Origin: JAENVT01 sp031370745
Lineage (GTDB): Bacteria; Actinomycetota; Acidimicrobiia; Acidimicrobiales; Ilumatobacteraceae
Direction: 5' to 3'
Length of the DNA: 6,063 nt
Assembly (NCBI GenBank): GCA_031370745.1
Contig: JANMQX010000191.1
Location: 1-6,063, forward strand
Under the pieces are notes generated by a model that was not told where the DNA came from, did not search any database, and was given only the letters and a program-made list of their open reading frames with translations. Of the stretch, positions 1 to 6,026 are shown one piece after another. Made by a program: the position numbers and the translations under genes. Positions within the stretch are counted from its first letter, which is position 1; every line of letters starts with the position of its first letter.

Positions 1-68
1 GACGCCATTTCGTCGAGATCGGCGTCGGTGAGCGCTGCACAGTCCCTGGTTTCCACCTGGATTGGCAT
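1..68 (-). CDS. 5' end of an unidentified gene (truncated by window edge)
   Basis: Only 22 full codons and part of a serine codon are visible. The product begins MPIQVETRDCAALTD and continues ADLDEMA, which reads like a structured N-terminus (a short strand, then an acidic helix starting at LTDADLDEMA). The ATG at 68 is chosen because GGGGAG lies 9 nt ahead of it (78-83). Its codons mostly end in G or C, as in the neighbouring genes. Two upstream ATGs (at 106 and 85) open another frame rich in Ser, Arg and Trp, typical of out-of-frame translation. The gene follows dnaE on the same strand after 78 nt. I do not recognise the family from so short a piece and assign no function. Confidence 0.6.
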   Translation of the reverse strand, partial: MPIQVETRDCAALTDADLDEMA

Positions 69-77
69 GCTGTAGAG

Positions 78-83
78 CTCCCC
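78..83 (-). promoter_or_regulatory. Ribosome binding site of the left-edge gene
   Basis: GGGGAG on the minus strand, 9 nt before the ATG at 68. It decides between this ATG and the out-of-frame ATGs further upstream. Confidence 0.55.
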
Positions 84-104
84 ATGTCGTCGTGCGAAGC
101 CTCC

Positions 105-110
105 ATTGTG
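105..110 (-). promoter_or_regulatory. Weak candidate -10 box for the left-edge gene
   Basis: CACAAT matches TATAAT at four of six positions and would place a transcript start near 98, giving a leader of about 30 nt before the ATG at 68. No good -35 box is found 16-18 nt upstream (the best hexamers match three of six). The left-edge gene could equally be transcribed from dnaE. Confidence 0.2.
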
Positions 111-146
111 CCAGAAAATCCGAGATTTCGAAAAGGCGGACGGTGA

Positions 147-3100
147 TTAGAGCATGACGGCGTCGTGGCCGAGCAACATTCGTAGCTCACCGACCGCCCG
201 GTCGAGGTCAACACAAAACTCGTCTGCCAGGCGCAATATCTTTCCGTGACCGATGTGGAGGTACACCGCCGACTCCCCGGGGTGGTCACGAAGAATCTTG
301 CGGATCTGATGAATTTTCAGCTCGTTGAGCGACGTCGACGGCACTCTCAGCCGCAACGATGCCGATGTTGCCGTATCGAGCCCTTCGACGATGTTGACGT
401 CGAGGGCCATGAATCCGACGCGCGTCTCGTCGCGCTTGTCGACTCGACCCTTGACCGTGACGATCGAATCATCGATCAACTTGTGCCCGAGCTCCATCAA
501 GGCACGCGGGAAGACGGTGACCTCGATCGTGCTGTCAAGATCTTCGAGGATGAACACCGCCATCTGGTCACCCTTCTTGGTGAACTTGCGAGACATGTTG
601 GTGATGACTCCACCGAGCACCAGCACGGAGCCGTCCTCGCGCTCGGGTGCCTCAGCGATGCCACAATCGACCTTGCGGCGAAGCGCTGCTTCGACTCCGA
701 GCAACGGATGGTCGGAGACGTACAACCCGAGCATCTCCTTTTCGAATCGCAGCCGATCACTCTTGTCGAACTCGTTGTCGGGGATGACGACCCGCTCATC
801 GAAGCCTTCGACGCTGTTGCCGCCGAGGTCGCCGAACAGGCTCATCACACCTTGGTCGCGCTCGCGACGGCGTACCAGGGTGCCATCGATGATCTGCTCG
901 AAGACCATCAGCAGGCCGCGGCGCGGATGCCCGAGCGAGTCGAACGCTCCTGCCTTGATCAACGATTCGACGGTGCGCTTGTTGAGCACCGGCTCGGGGA
1001 CGCGCTCGGCGAAGTCGTGGAACGACTGGAAGGTTCCGTTGGCATTGCGTTCGCCGAGCAGCAGTTCGACCAAGCCCTCGCCCACGTTGCGGATGGCCGA
1101 GAGCCCGAACGTGATGGCGCCGGGCGCACCGGCCGCCATCGTGACGTCGGCGGCGACCTCGTCGGCGCCCACCGTGGCGAAGTCCATGACCGACCGGTTG
1201 ACGTCGGGGGTGAGCACCTTGATGCTCGCACTGCGGGCATCGCTGAGATAGACCGCGGCCTTGTCGAGGTTGCTCTTGACGCTCGACAACAGACAGGCGA
1301 AGTACTCGACCGGGTAATGCGCCTTCAGGTACGCCGTCTGATAGGTGATCAGGCCGTATCCAAAGGTGTGGCTCTTGTTGAAGGCATAGTCGGCGAACCG
1401 TTCGATCACATCGAACAGTTGCTTGCCGAGCGCCTGACCGTATCCGCACCTCTCGGCGCCGGCCTCGAACGCGGCACGCGCCGCAGCCATGACCTCTCGC
1501 GACTTCTTGCCCATCGCTTTGCGCAGGTTGTCGGCCTCGGCCAACGAGTAGCCGGCGAACTTCTGCGCCACGCGCATGACGCTCTCCTGGTAGATCATCA
1601 GGCCATAGGTGTCGCCGAGCACCTCCTCGGCGTCGGCATGGAAGTAGCTGACCGCCTGCCGGCCGTTCTTGCGATCGGCATAGTCGTAGTGCATGTTGAC
1701 GCTCATCGGCCCCGGCCGGTACAGCGCGATGACGGCAGAGACGTCGCCGAAACTGGTCGGCGCGAGCGAACGCAACAAGGCTCGCATGGGCGGAGACTCG
1801 AGCTGGAACACACCCATCGTGTCGCCCCTGCCGAGCAGTTCGAACACCATCTGATCGTCGAGCGGAACAGAATCGATGTCGAACTCGGGGTCCTTGACCA
1901 CACGCACCATCTCGACGGTGTCGGTGATGACATCGAGGTTGCGCAGGCCGAGGAAGTCCATCTTCAACAAGCCCAGATCCTCGACTCCGTGCATCTCGTA
2001 TTGCGTCACGACGGGCGCGTCCTCCGGCTTGCCACCGGCTTCCGGCTTGCGCTGAATCGGCAGGTAGGAGGTCAGTGGTTCCTTGGTGATGACGACTGCG
2101 GCAGCGTGGATGCCGTCGCTGCGCTTCAGGCCTTCGAGACCCTTGGCGACGTCGACGACCCGCTTCACGTCCGGGTCGGCGTCGCACATTGCCCGCAGTT
2201 CGCTGGCGGCCTTGTAACCGTCGAGGTACTTCGGGTCCTGCTCGAAGCAGTACTTCAACGGAGTGTCGCGTCCCATCACCAGCGGCGGCATCGCCTTGGC
2301 GATCTTGTCGCCGACGCCGTATGGATAGCCCAGCACGCGTGCCGCATCGCGCACTGCGTTTCGTGCTTTGATCGTACCGAAGGTGATGATCTGGGCGACG
2401 TGATCGCGGCCGTACTTCTCGGCGGCATAGCTGATCATCCGATCGCGGAAACGCGAGTCGAAGTCCATATCGATGTCGGGCATCGAGATGCGGCTCGGGT
2501 TCAAGAAGCGTTCGAACAGCAGGTCGTAGCGGATCGGGTCGAGGTCGGTGATTCGCAGGCTGTAGGCGACGGCGCAGCCGGCGGCCGAACCGCGGCCCGG
2601 ACCGACGCGGATGTTGTTGTCCTTGGCGTACTTGATCAGATCCCAGACGATCAGGAAGTACGAGGCGAAGCCCATGTTCTTGATGACCTGCAGCTCGTAG
2701 GTCAATCGCTCGACGACCGATGGCGACAGCTGTTGACCCCAGCGTTGCTTGGCGCCTTCCCACGTGAGGAAGTCGAGGTATCCGGCGTCGTCGGTGAAGC
2801 CCTCGGGAATTGGGAAGTCGGGCAGCTGCGGCTTGCCGAATTCGATGTTGACGTCGGCACGCTCAGCAATCCACAGGGTGTTGTCGCATGCCTCGGGAAG
2901 GTCGCGAAACAGGTAGCGCATCTCTGCGGAGGTCTTCAGGTAGTGCTCTTGACCCTCGAACTTGAACCGCTTGGGGTCACTGAGCGTTGCCCCGGTCTGC
3001 ACGCACAACAGCGCGTCGTGGGCCTCGTGATCTTCGCGGTGCACGTAGTGCGAGTCGTTGGTGGCCATCAGCGGAGCGCCGATCTTGCGGGCGATCTCGA

Positions 3101-3713
3101 CCAGTTTCGGATTGGTGTCGCGCTGAGCCTGCAACCCGTGGTCTTGCAGTTCGACGAACAGGTTGTCCTTGCCGAAGATGTCTTGCAGGCGGGCGGCCTT
3201 GTCGAGCGCACCCTTCTCGTCACCCTGCAGCAGCGACTGCAGCACGTGGCCACCGAGGCAGCCGGTGGTCGCGATCAAGCCGTCGTGGTAGCGGCTGAGC
3301 AACTCCCAGTCCATCCGTGGCTTGTAGTAGTACCCCTCCATGAACGCCAAGCTGGCCAGCTGGATGAGGTTGTGGTAACCCTTGTCGTTCTCGGCGAGCA
3401 GGGTCAGGTGGTAGTAGAGCTTCTTGCCGCCCTCGGTGTCACCGCCAGAATCATCGACTCGTCCGCGCCGCGGCGGTCGCTCGCTGCGGGTCTCGTAGGC
3501 CATGTACGCCTCGGTGCCGATGATCGGCTTGACGCCCTGAGCGCGACACTCCTTGAAGAACTCGAGGACCCCATACATGTTGCCGTGATCGGTGATGCCG
3601 AGCGCCGGCTGGCCATCGGCGACCGCCTTGGCGACGAGGTCGTCGAGCCGCGCTGCACCATCGAGCATCGAGAACTCGGTGTGGACGTGGAGGTGGGTGA
3701 AGGAATCCCCCAA
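147..3713 (-). CDS. dnaE: DNA polymerase III alpha subunit (replicative, DnaE1 type)
   Basis: Replicative C-family polymerase that extends DNA 5'-3' in the chromosomal replisome; 1188 aa, the normal full length. Seen in order: an N-terminal PHP domain (about 1-290, HLHVHTEFSMLDG at 7-19); palm and fingers with GPGRGSAAG (371-379); catalytic aspartates D415 and D417 in PDIDMD and D586 in KMDFLGLRNL; YRPGPM (665-670); RKAMGKK (731-737); FNKSHTFGYG (778-787). An OB fold follows at about 1027-1110, then a C-terminal domain. All nine PHP metal ligands known from Mycobacterium tuberculosis DnaE1 can be matched (H9, H11, D18, H43, E68, H102, C152, D220, H222), so a working 3'-5' proofreading exonuclease is inferred. 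Full length and the C-terminal region fit DnaE1 better than the mutagenic DnaE2. The start is TTG at 3713: an in-frame TAG lies at 3729-3731, no ATG or GTG precedes the essential HxH motif, and AGGAAGG lies 10 nt upstream. No intein interrupts the usual insertion sites. Confidence 0.98.
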   Translation of the reverse strand: MGDSFTHLHVHTEFSMLDGAARLDDLVAKAVADGQPALGITDHGNMYGVLEFFKECRAQGVKPIIGTEAYMAYETRSERPPRRGRVDDSGGDTEGGKKLYYHLTLLAENDKGYHNLIQLASLAFMEGYYYKPRMDWELLSRYHDGLIATTGCLGGHVLQSLLQGDEKGALDKAARLQDIFGKDNLFVELQDHGLQAQRDTNPKLVEIARKIGAPLMATNDSHYVHREDHEAHDALLCVQTGATLSDPKRFKFEGQEHYLKTSAEMRYLFRDLPEACDNTLWIAERADVNIEFGKPQLPDFPIPEGFTDDAGYLDFLTWEGAKQRWGQQLSPSVVERLTYELQVIKNMGFASYFLIVWDLIKYAKDNNIRVGPGRGSAAGCAVAYSLRITDLDPIRYDLLFERFLNPSRISMPDIDMDFDSRFRDRMISYAAEKYGRDHVAQIITFGTIKARNAVRDAARVLGYPYGVGDKIAKAMPPLVMGRDTPLKYCFEQDPKYLDGYKAASELRAMCDADPDVKRVVDVAKGLEGLKRSDGIHAAAVVITKEPLTSYLPIQRKPEAGGKPEDAPVVTQYEMHGVEDLGLLKMDFLGLRNLDVITDTVEMVRVVKDPEFDIDSVPLDDQMVFELLGRGDTMGVFQLESPPMRALLRSLAPTSFGDVSAVIALYRPGPMSVNMHYDYADRKNGRQAVSYFHADAEEVLGDTYGLMIYQESVMRVAQKFAGYSLAEADNLRKAMGKKSREVMAAARAAFEAGAERCGYGQALGKQLFDVIERFADYAFNKSHTFGYGLITYQTAYLKAHYPVEYFACLLSSVKSNLDKAAVYLSDARSASIKVLTPDVNRSVMDFATVGADEVAADVTMAAGAPGAITFGLSAIRNVGEGLVELLLGERNANGTFQSFHDFAERVPEPVLNKRTVESLIKAGAFDSLGHPRRGLLMVFEQIIDGTLVRRRERDQGVMSLFGDLGGNSVEGFDERVVIPDNEFDKSDRLRFEKEMLGLYVSDHPLLGVEAALRRKVDCGIAEAPEREDGSVLVLGGVITNMSRKFTKKGDQMAVFILEDLDSTIEVTVFPRALMELGHKLIDDSIVTVKGRVDKRDETRVGFMALDVNIVEGLDTATSASLRLRVPSTSLNELKIHQIRKILRDHPGESAVYLHIGHGKILRLADEFCVDLDRAVGELRMLLGHDAVML

Positions 3714-3798
3714 TGGCGCAATACCTTCCTAGATTCTTGGCCTGGCCGACGATGCGACTTACATGGATGTGATTTAGCTCGGAACCCTACTCGCTTTC
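3714..3798 (-). other. bpa-dnaE intergenic gap
   Basis: These 85 nt separate the stop of bpa from the start of dnaE. I see no stem followed by a T-run and no hexamer pair resembling a vegetative promoter. The closest are isolated TAGGGT and TGTAAG boxes without a -35 at proper spacing. A GGCCAGGCC inverted repeat is present, but its single-base centre cannot form a hairpin loop. Read-through from bpa, or a promoter too weak to recognise by eye, both remain possible. Confidence 0.5.
3724..3730 (-). promoter_or_regulatory. Ribosome binding site deciding the TTG start of dnaE
   Basis: AGGAAGG on the minus strand, 10 nt before the TTG at 3713. It overlaps the in-frame TAG stop that closes the reading frame. 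The only other in-frame candidate is an ATT at 3722, which lies 1 nt from this site and is too close to be used. Confidence 0.7.
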
Positions 3799-4311
3799 CT
3801 ACAGGTACGTGCCAGGCCGATCGGCGACATCGATGGCTGGGCCGGGAGGAACCTGTCCCCCGCCGGACCCGCCGGCCATCGCGCCTGGTGGGAGCTGACG
3901 CATCCCCTCGAGTTGCTGGCGGGCGGCGATCTGTTGGGCGAACAGGGTTGCCTGGATCCCATGGAACAGACCCTCCAACCACCCCACCAGCTGGGCCTTG
4001 GCGACACGCAACTCGCCGTCCGAGGGAATTTCGCCGTCCTTGAACGGAAGGGCCAAGTTGCGAAGCTCGTCTTGCAGGTCGGGAGACAACGCTTCGGAAA
4101 GCTCCACGATCGAACGCTCGTAGATCTCAGCCAATCGCTCGCGGCTGGCCTCGTCGAGGGCGCCCGTGCGGACCTCCTCGAGCAGTTGCTTGACCATCGA
4201 ACCGATGCGCATCACCTTGGCGGGTGCCGTCACCGTCTCGGTCACATCGGGTTCGGGAGGTTGTGCGACGACGACTTCCGTTGTCCCGCTTGGTGGTTCT
4301 TCGATCGACAT
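3799..4311 (-). CDS. bpa: Bacterial proteasome activator Bpa/PafE
   Basis: ATP-independent activator of the actinobacterial 20S proteasome. In M. tuberculosis (Rv3780) it forms a dodecameric ring that docks on the 20S core and opens its gate, allowing degradation of unfolded or selected proteins such as HspR. The 170-aa product matches what I recall of that family almost throughout: PAKVMRIGSMVKQLLEEVR (30-48), LDEASRERL (52-60), ALPFKDGEIPSDGELR (87-102), and the most conserved stretch AQLVGWLEGLFHGIQ (106-120) followed by LFAQQIAARQQL. The N-terminus (1-29) is acidic and probably disordered, and a Gly/Pro-rich linker (141-163) leads to the extreme C-terminus GTYL. This corresponds to the GQYL proteasome-docking tail of the mycobacterial protein, with Thr for Gln. 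The start is the ATG at 4311: AAAGGAG ends 5 nt ahead of it, while the adjacent TTG at 4314 is only 2 nt from that site. It lies 24 nt after the phosphodiesterase gene, suggesting co-transcription. Confidence 0.95.
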   Translation of the reverse strand: MSIEEPPSGTTEVVVAQPPEPDVTETVTAPAKVMRIGSMVKQLLEEVRTGALDEASRERLAEIYERSIVELSEALSPDLQDELRNLALPFKDGEIPSDGELRVAKAQLVGWLEGLFHGIQATLFAQQIAARQQLEGMRQLPPGAMAGGSGGGQVPPGPAIDVADRPGTYL

Positions 4312-4316
4312 CAATG

Positions 4317-4323
4317 CTCCTTT
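4317..4323 (-). promoter_or_regulatory. Ribosome binding site of bpa
   Basis: AAAGGAG on the minus strand, 5 nt before the ATG at 4311. It favours this ATG over the immediately preceding in-frame TTG (4314) as the start. Confidence 0.75.
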
Positions 4324-4335
4324 GAACGTGGGACT

Positions 4336-5439
4336 TCACGATGTGATGGCCAACAGAGGCACCAGCATCTCAGCAGATGTGAGAGATCCGTGTCGACACA
4401 CCAATGGATAGGGACCGCTGTCGGATGAGTCGAAGAAGCTGATCGGGGCTTTGGGCATCAGGGCCACGTCACCGAAGCGAGCGGCGATAGGAGGGCTGAC
4501 GACAGGACCGAACCAGCCGCCTTCGATCAGTTCCTGGCGGCTCATCACCCAAGCCACGTCGCCGTGCGCGGCGACAGCCGCCTCCAGCAGTTCTGCGCCA
4601 GCTCCAGGGCGGGCGTGGAGCCAGCGGAAACGCCCCTCACCTGAAAGGTACCTCGTCATCTTCATCGCATCGTCGGCTATGGCCCGGTCGTTGGTGCCAA
4701 CGTCGACCTGACCGTGATCGGCCGTGACGAGCAACGCCGAGTCGTCGATGAGTTGGGCACGGACCTGCTCGATGATGTCATCGGCCGACCGCAGTTCGGC
4801 CTCGTAGTACGGGCCAAAGCCGCGCTCGTGGGCGATCTTGTCGATCCCGTCGTAGTACGCGTAGATCAGTGGCTCGCCGGCCCGCAGCAGTTCACCGATC
4901 GTGACCGCAAGACTCGACGCGGCGCGCCAGCCAACGAGCCGACCGCCGCGCAGATGCGCCTCGGTGAACGCAGTGCGCTCGAAGTCGGCCTTCGTGACCA
5001 CCGGCACCGGCTGACCCATGAAGGGAGCAAAGGGTTGGATACGGCTCGGCTCGTACTTGCGGCGAGCGTCGCCGCCGGGCGTCGACCAGCGGAGCACGTT
5101 GAGGACCTCACCACCGACATCGAATCGATAGCCGACGAGGCCGTGCTCGCCGGGCGTCAGACCGGTGGTGATCGACGTGAGTGCGGTTGCGGTTGTCGAC
5201 GGCGCGACAGTCGTGATCGGACCCCCCTGAAAGGTGGCCAGGGTGGGCAACTCGGCGCGGTGCTCGACGAACTGCTCCCAACCGAGACCGTCGAGCACGA
5301 GGATGACGACCTGGCGGGCCTCGCGTACGGGAGCCGGCATCCAGTCCCGTTCGGCTCCCCGATGCGGCGCCAACAACGTCGGCACGATTGCGCGCACGTT
5401 GGCGCCTGAGTAGTCGGGGAAAGTCGGTTGGTCTGTCAC
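4336..5439 (-). CDS. Alkaline phosphatase superfamily protein (nucleotide pyrophosphatase/phosphodiesterase type)
   Basis: Predicted two-metal phosphoester hydrolase of the nucleotide pyrophosphatase/phosphodiesterase branch, 367 aa. All core positions can be picked out: D50 in VILVLDGLG (metal); T83 in APSTTATAL, ten residues before the G of TTGLTPGEHG, as in the family (nucleophile); D200 and H204 in GIDKIAHERG (metal); D241 and H242 in VTADHGQV (metal); and H350 in CRHGSL (metal). An active enzyme is therefore likely, but the substrate cannot be read from the sequence. No signal peptide or membrane segment is seen, so it is probably cytoplasmic. The start is GTG at 5439. The N-terminal PDYSGANVRAIVP looks like the usual family beginning, and an in-frame stop lies upstream at 5536-5538. 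Shine-Dalgarno complementarity before this GTG is poor. It is the first identified gene of the minus-strand run and is followed by bpa after 24 nt. Genes of this type are often labelled phosphonoacetate hydrolase-like, a label I would not adopt. Confidence 0.9.
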   Translation of the reverse strand: MTDQPTFPDYSGANVRAIVPTLLAPHRGAERDWMPAPVREARQVVILVLDGLGWEQFVEHRAELPTLATFQGGPITTVAPSTTATALTSITTGLTPGEHGLVGYRFDVGGEVLNVLRWSTPGGDARRKYEPSRIQPFAPFMGQPVPVVTKADFERTAFTEAHLRGGRLVGWRAASSLAVTIGELLRAGEPLIYAYYDGIDKIAHERGFGPYYEAELRSADDIIEQVRAQLIDDSALLVTADHGQVDVGTNDRAIADDAMKMTRYLSGEGRFRWLHARPGAGAELLEAAVAAHGDVAWVMSRQELIEGGWFGPVVSPPIAARFGDVALMPKAPISFFDSSDSGPYPLVCRHGSLTSAEMLVPLLAITS

Positions 5440-5543
5440 GGGAGCCGTCAGTCCATCATCTCGGGGTCTTCGGGCGCCAGCCAGGAGTCGGTGCCGGGCC
5501 GGAACTCCCGTGGATCGGCAGAGAGCCCGAGATTGTCAGAAGG

Positions 5544-5551
5544 CTCTAGAG
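5544..5551. promoter_or_regulatory. 8-bp palindrome CTCTAGAG, possible operator
   Basis: A perfect CTCTAGAG palindrome ends 7 nt before the Rrf2 start codon and overlaps its candidate -10 box. Rrf2 proteins bind dyad sites as dimers and often repress themselves, so an operator role is plausible. The symmetry does not extend beyond 8 bp, and such a short palindrome may be chance. Confidence 0.2.
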
Positions 5552-5552
5552 T
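5547..5552 (+). promoter_or_regulatory. Candidate -10 box giving a leaderless Rrf2 transcript
   Basis: TAGAGT fits the actinobacterial TANNNT -10 pattern and ends 6 nt before the GTG at 5559, the distance expected if transcription begins at the start codon itself. There is no Shine-Dalgarno at normal distance (AGAAGG at 5538-5543 is 15 nt away), which agrees with leaderless translation. No -35 box is recognisable. Confidence 0.4.
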
Positions 5553-5558
5553 GATGAG

Positions 5559-6026
5559 GTGCGCGTTTCCAGCAAAGGCGACTACGCCTGTCGGGCCTTG
5601 CTCTCCTTGGCGCTGCACATGGACGGAACCGGGCCGACGTCGGTGCGCGACATCGCCGAACGCACAGCGATCCCGCAGCCGTACCTCGAACAGATACTTC
5701 TGGCGCTCAAAGGCGCGGGGCTGGTGAAGTCCAAGCGCGGTGTCGGCGGTGGCTACGTCCTCGCCCGGAGCCCGTCGGAGATCCGAATCGGAGAGATCCT
5801 CAGCGCCGTCGACGGACCGATCAGCCTCGGCGATTTCGGGGAGCCACATCAAGACGGCGCCTGCGATCACGAGGGTCAGTGTGTGCTGTTGGCCATCTGG
5901 AAGTCGGCCGGTGACCAGATGCGGCGGCTGCTCGAGGCGTTCACGTTGCAGTCGGTCGCCGATGCCGCCCGCGGCGTCGCTCCATGGCCCGAAGCGCGCA
6001 TCGAAGAGGGCCTCGCTACGTTGTGA
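5559..6026 (+). CDS. Rrf2-family transcriptional regulator
   Basis: DNA-binding regulator of the family that includes IscR, NsrR, CymR and RsrR; 155 aa, the usual length. It opens with the family signature MRVSSKGDYACRALLSLA. A winged helix-turn-helix follows: SVRDIAERTAIPQPYLEQIL (28-47) as helix-turn-helix, then LKGAGLVKSKRGVGGGYVLA as dimer/wing segment. The helix around IRIGEILSAVDGPI (76-89) is also typical. The effector region has C102 and C108 in CDHEGQC, but not the first cysteine of the three-cysteine set in IscR or NsrR; H97 lies near that place. D8 matches the aspartate that ligates the cluster in Streptomyces NsrR, though an acidic residue here is common in the family. An iron-sulfur or other redox sensor is possible but not shown. 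The GTG start is forced by the in-frame TAG at 5547-5549. It is divergent from the phosphodiesterase gene, and its regulon is unknown. Confidence 0.93.
   Translation: MRVSSKGDYACRALLSLALHMDGTGPTSVRDIAERTAIPQPYLEQILLALKGAGLVKSKRGVGGGYVLARSPSEIRIGEILSAVDGPISLGDFGEPHQDGACDHEGQCVLLAIWKSAGDQMRRLLEAFTLQSVADAARGVAPWPEARIEEGLATL

Larger units (their letters stand above)
5440..5558. promoter_or_regulatory. Divergent intergenic region between phosphodiesterase and Rrf2 genes
   Basis: These 119 nt should hold the start signals for both divergent genes. For the plus-strand regulator there is a TAGAGT box overlapping a CTCTAGAG palindrome next to its start. For the minus-strand phosphodiesterase I see a CTGACA (5534-5539, five of six to TTGACA) without a matching -10 at 16-18 nt, and no clear Shine-Dalgarno. 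The minus strand also keeps a coding-like open frame through most of the region, ending at a TGA (5448-5450), 8 nt before the GTG at 5439. Confidence 0.5.

Noticed and set aside
116..128. Small hairpin AAATC-TCG-GATTT after dnaE as a terminator.
   Set aside because: The stem is only 5 bp and A/T-rich, and the following minus-strand sequence lacks a T-run. It is too weak to call.
2463..2474. Possible intein in dnaE at the PDIDMD motif, a known insertion site.
   Set aside because: The motif is uninterrupted and the protein has normal length, so no intein is present.
796..2763. A 655-aa open frame on the minus strand in another frame of dnaE.
   Set aside because: It is extremely Arg-rich with no domain, a typical out-of-frame translation of a GC-rich gene. 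The dnaE frame is intact throughout, so it is not a frameshift product.
246..4043. A 1265-aa open frame on the plus strand, antisense to dnaE and to part of bpa.
   Set aside because: Its sequence is rich in Arg, Val, Asp, His and Leu without recognisable domains. It lies opposite an unmistakable dnaE. Such long antisense frames are expected opposite G/C-ending codons, where stops in the mirror frame are rare.
4314..4314. TTG at 4314 as the start of bpa, one codon before the ATG.
   Set aside because: It lies only 2 nt from the AAAGGAG site, while the ATG at 4311 has a workable 5-nt spacing and a stronger start codon.
4714..5409. A 231-aa plus-strand frame opposite the phosphodiesterase gene.
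   Set aside because: It is antisense to a gene with all catalytic residues intact and has no domain of its own.
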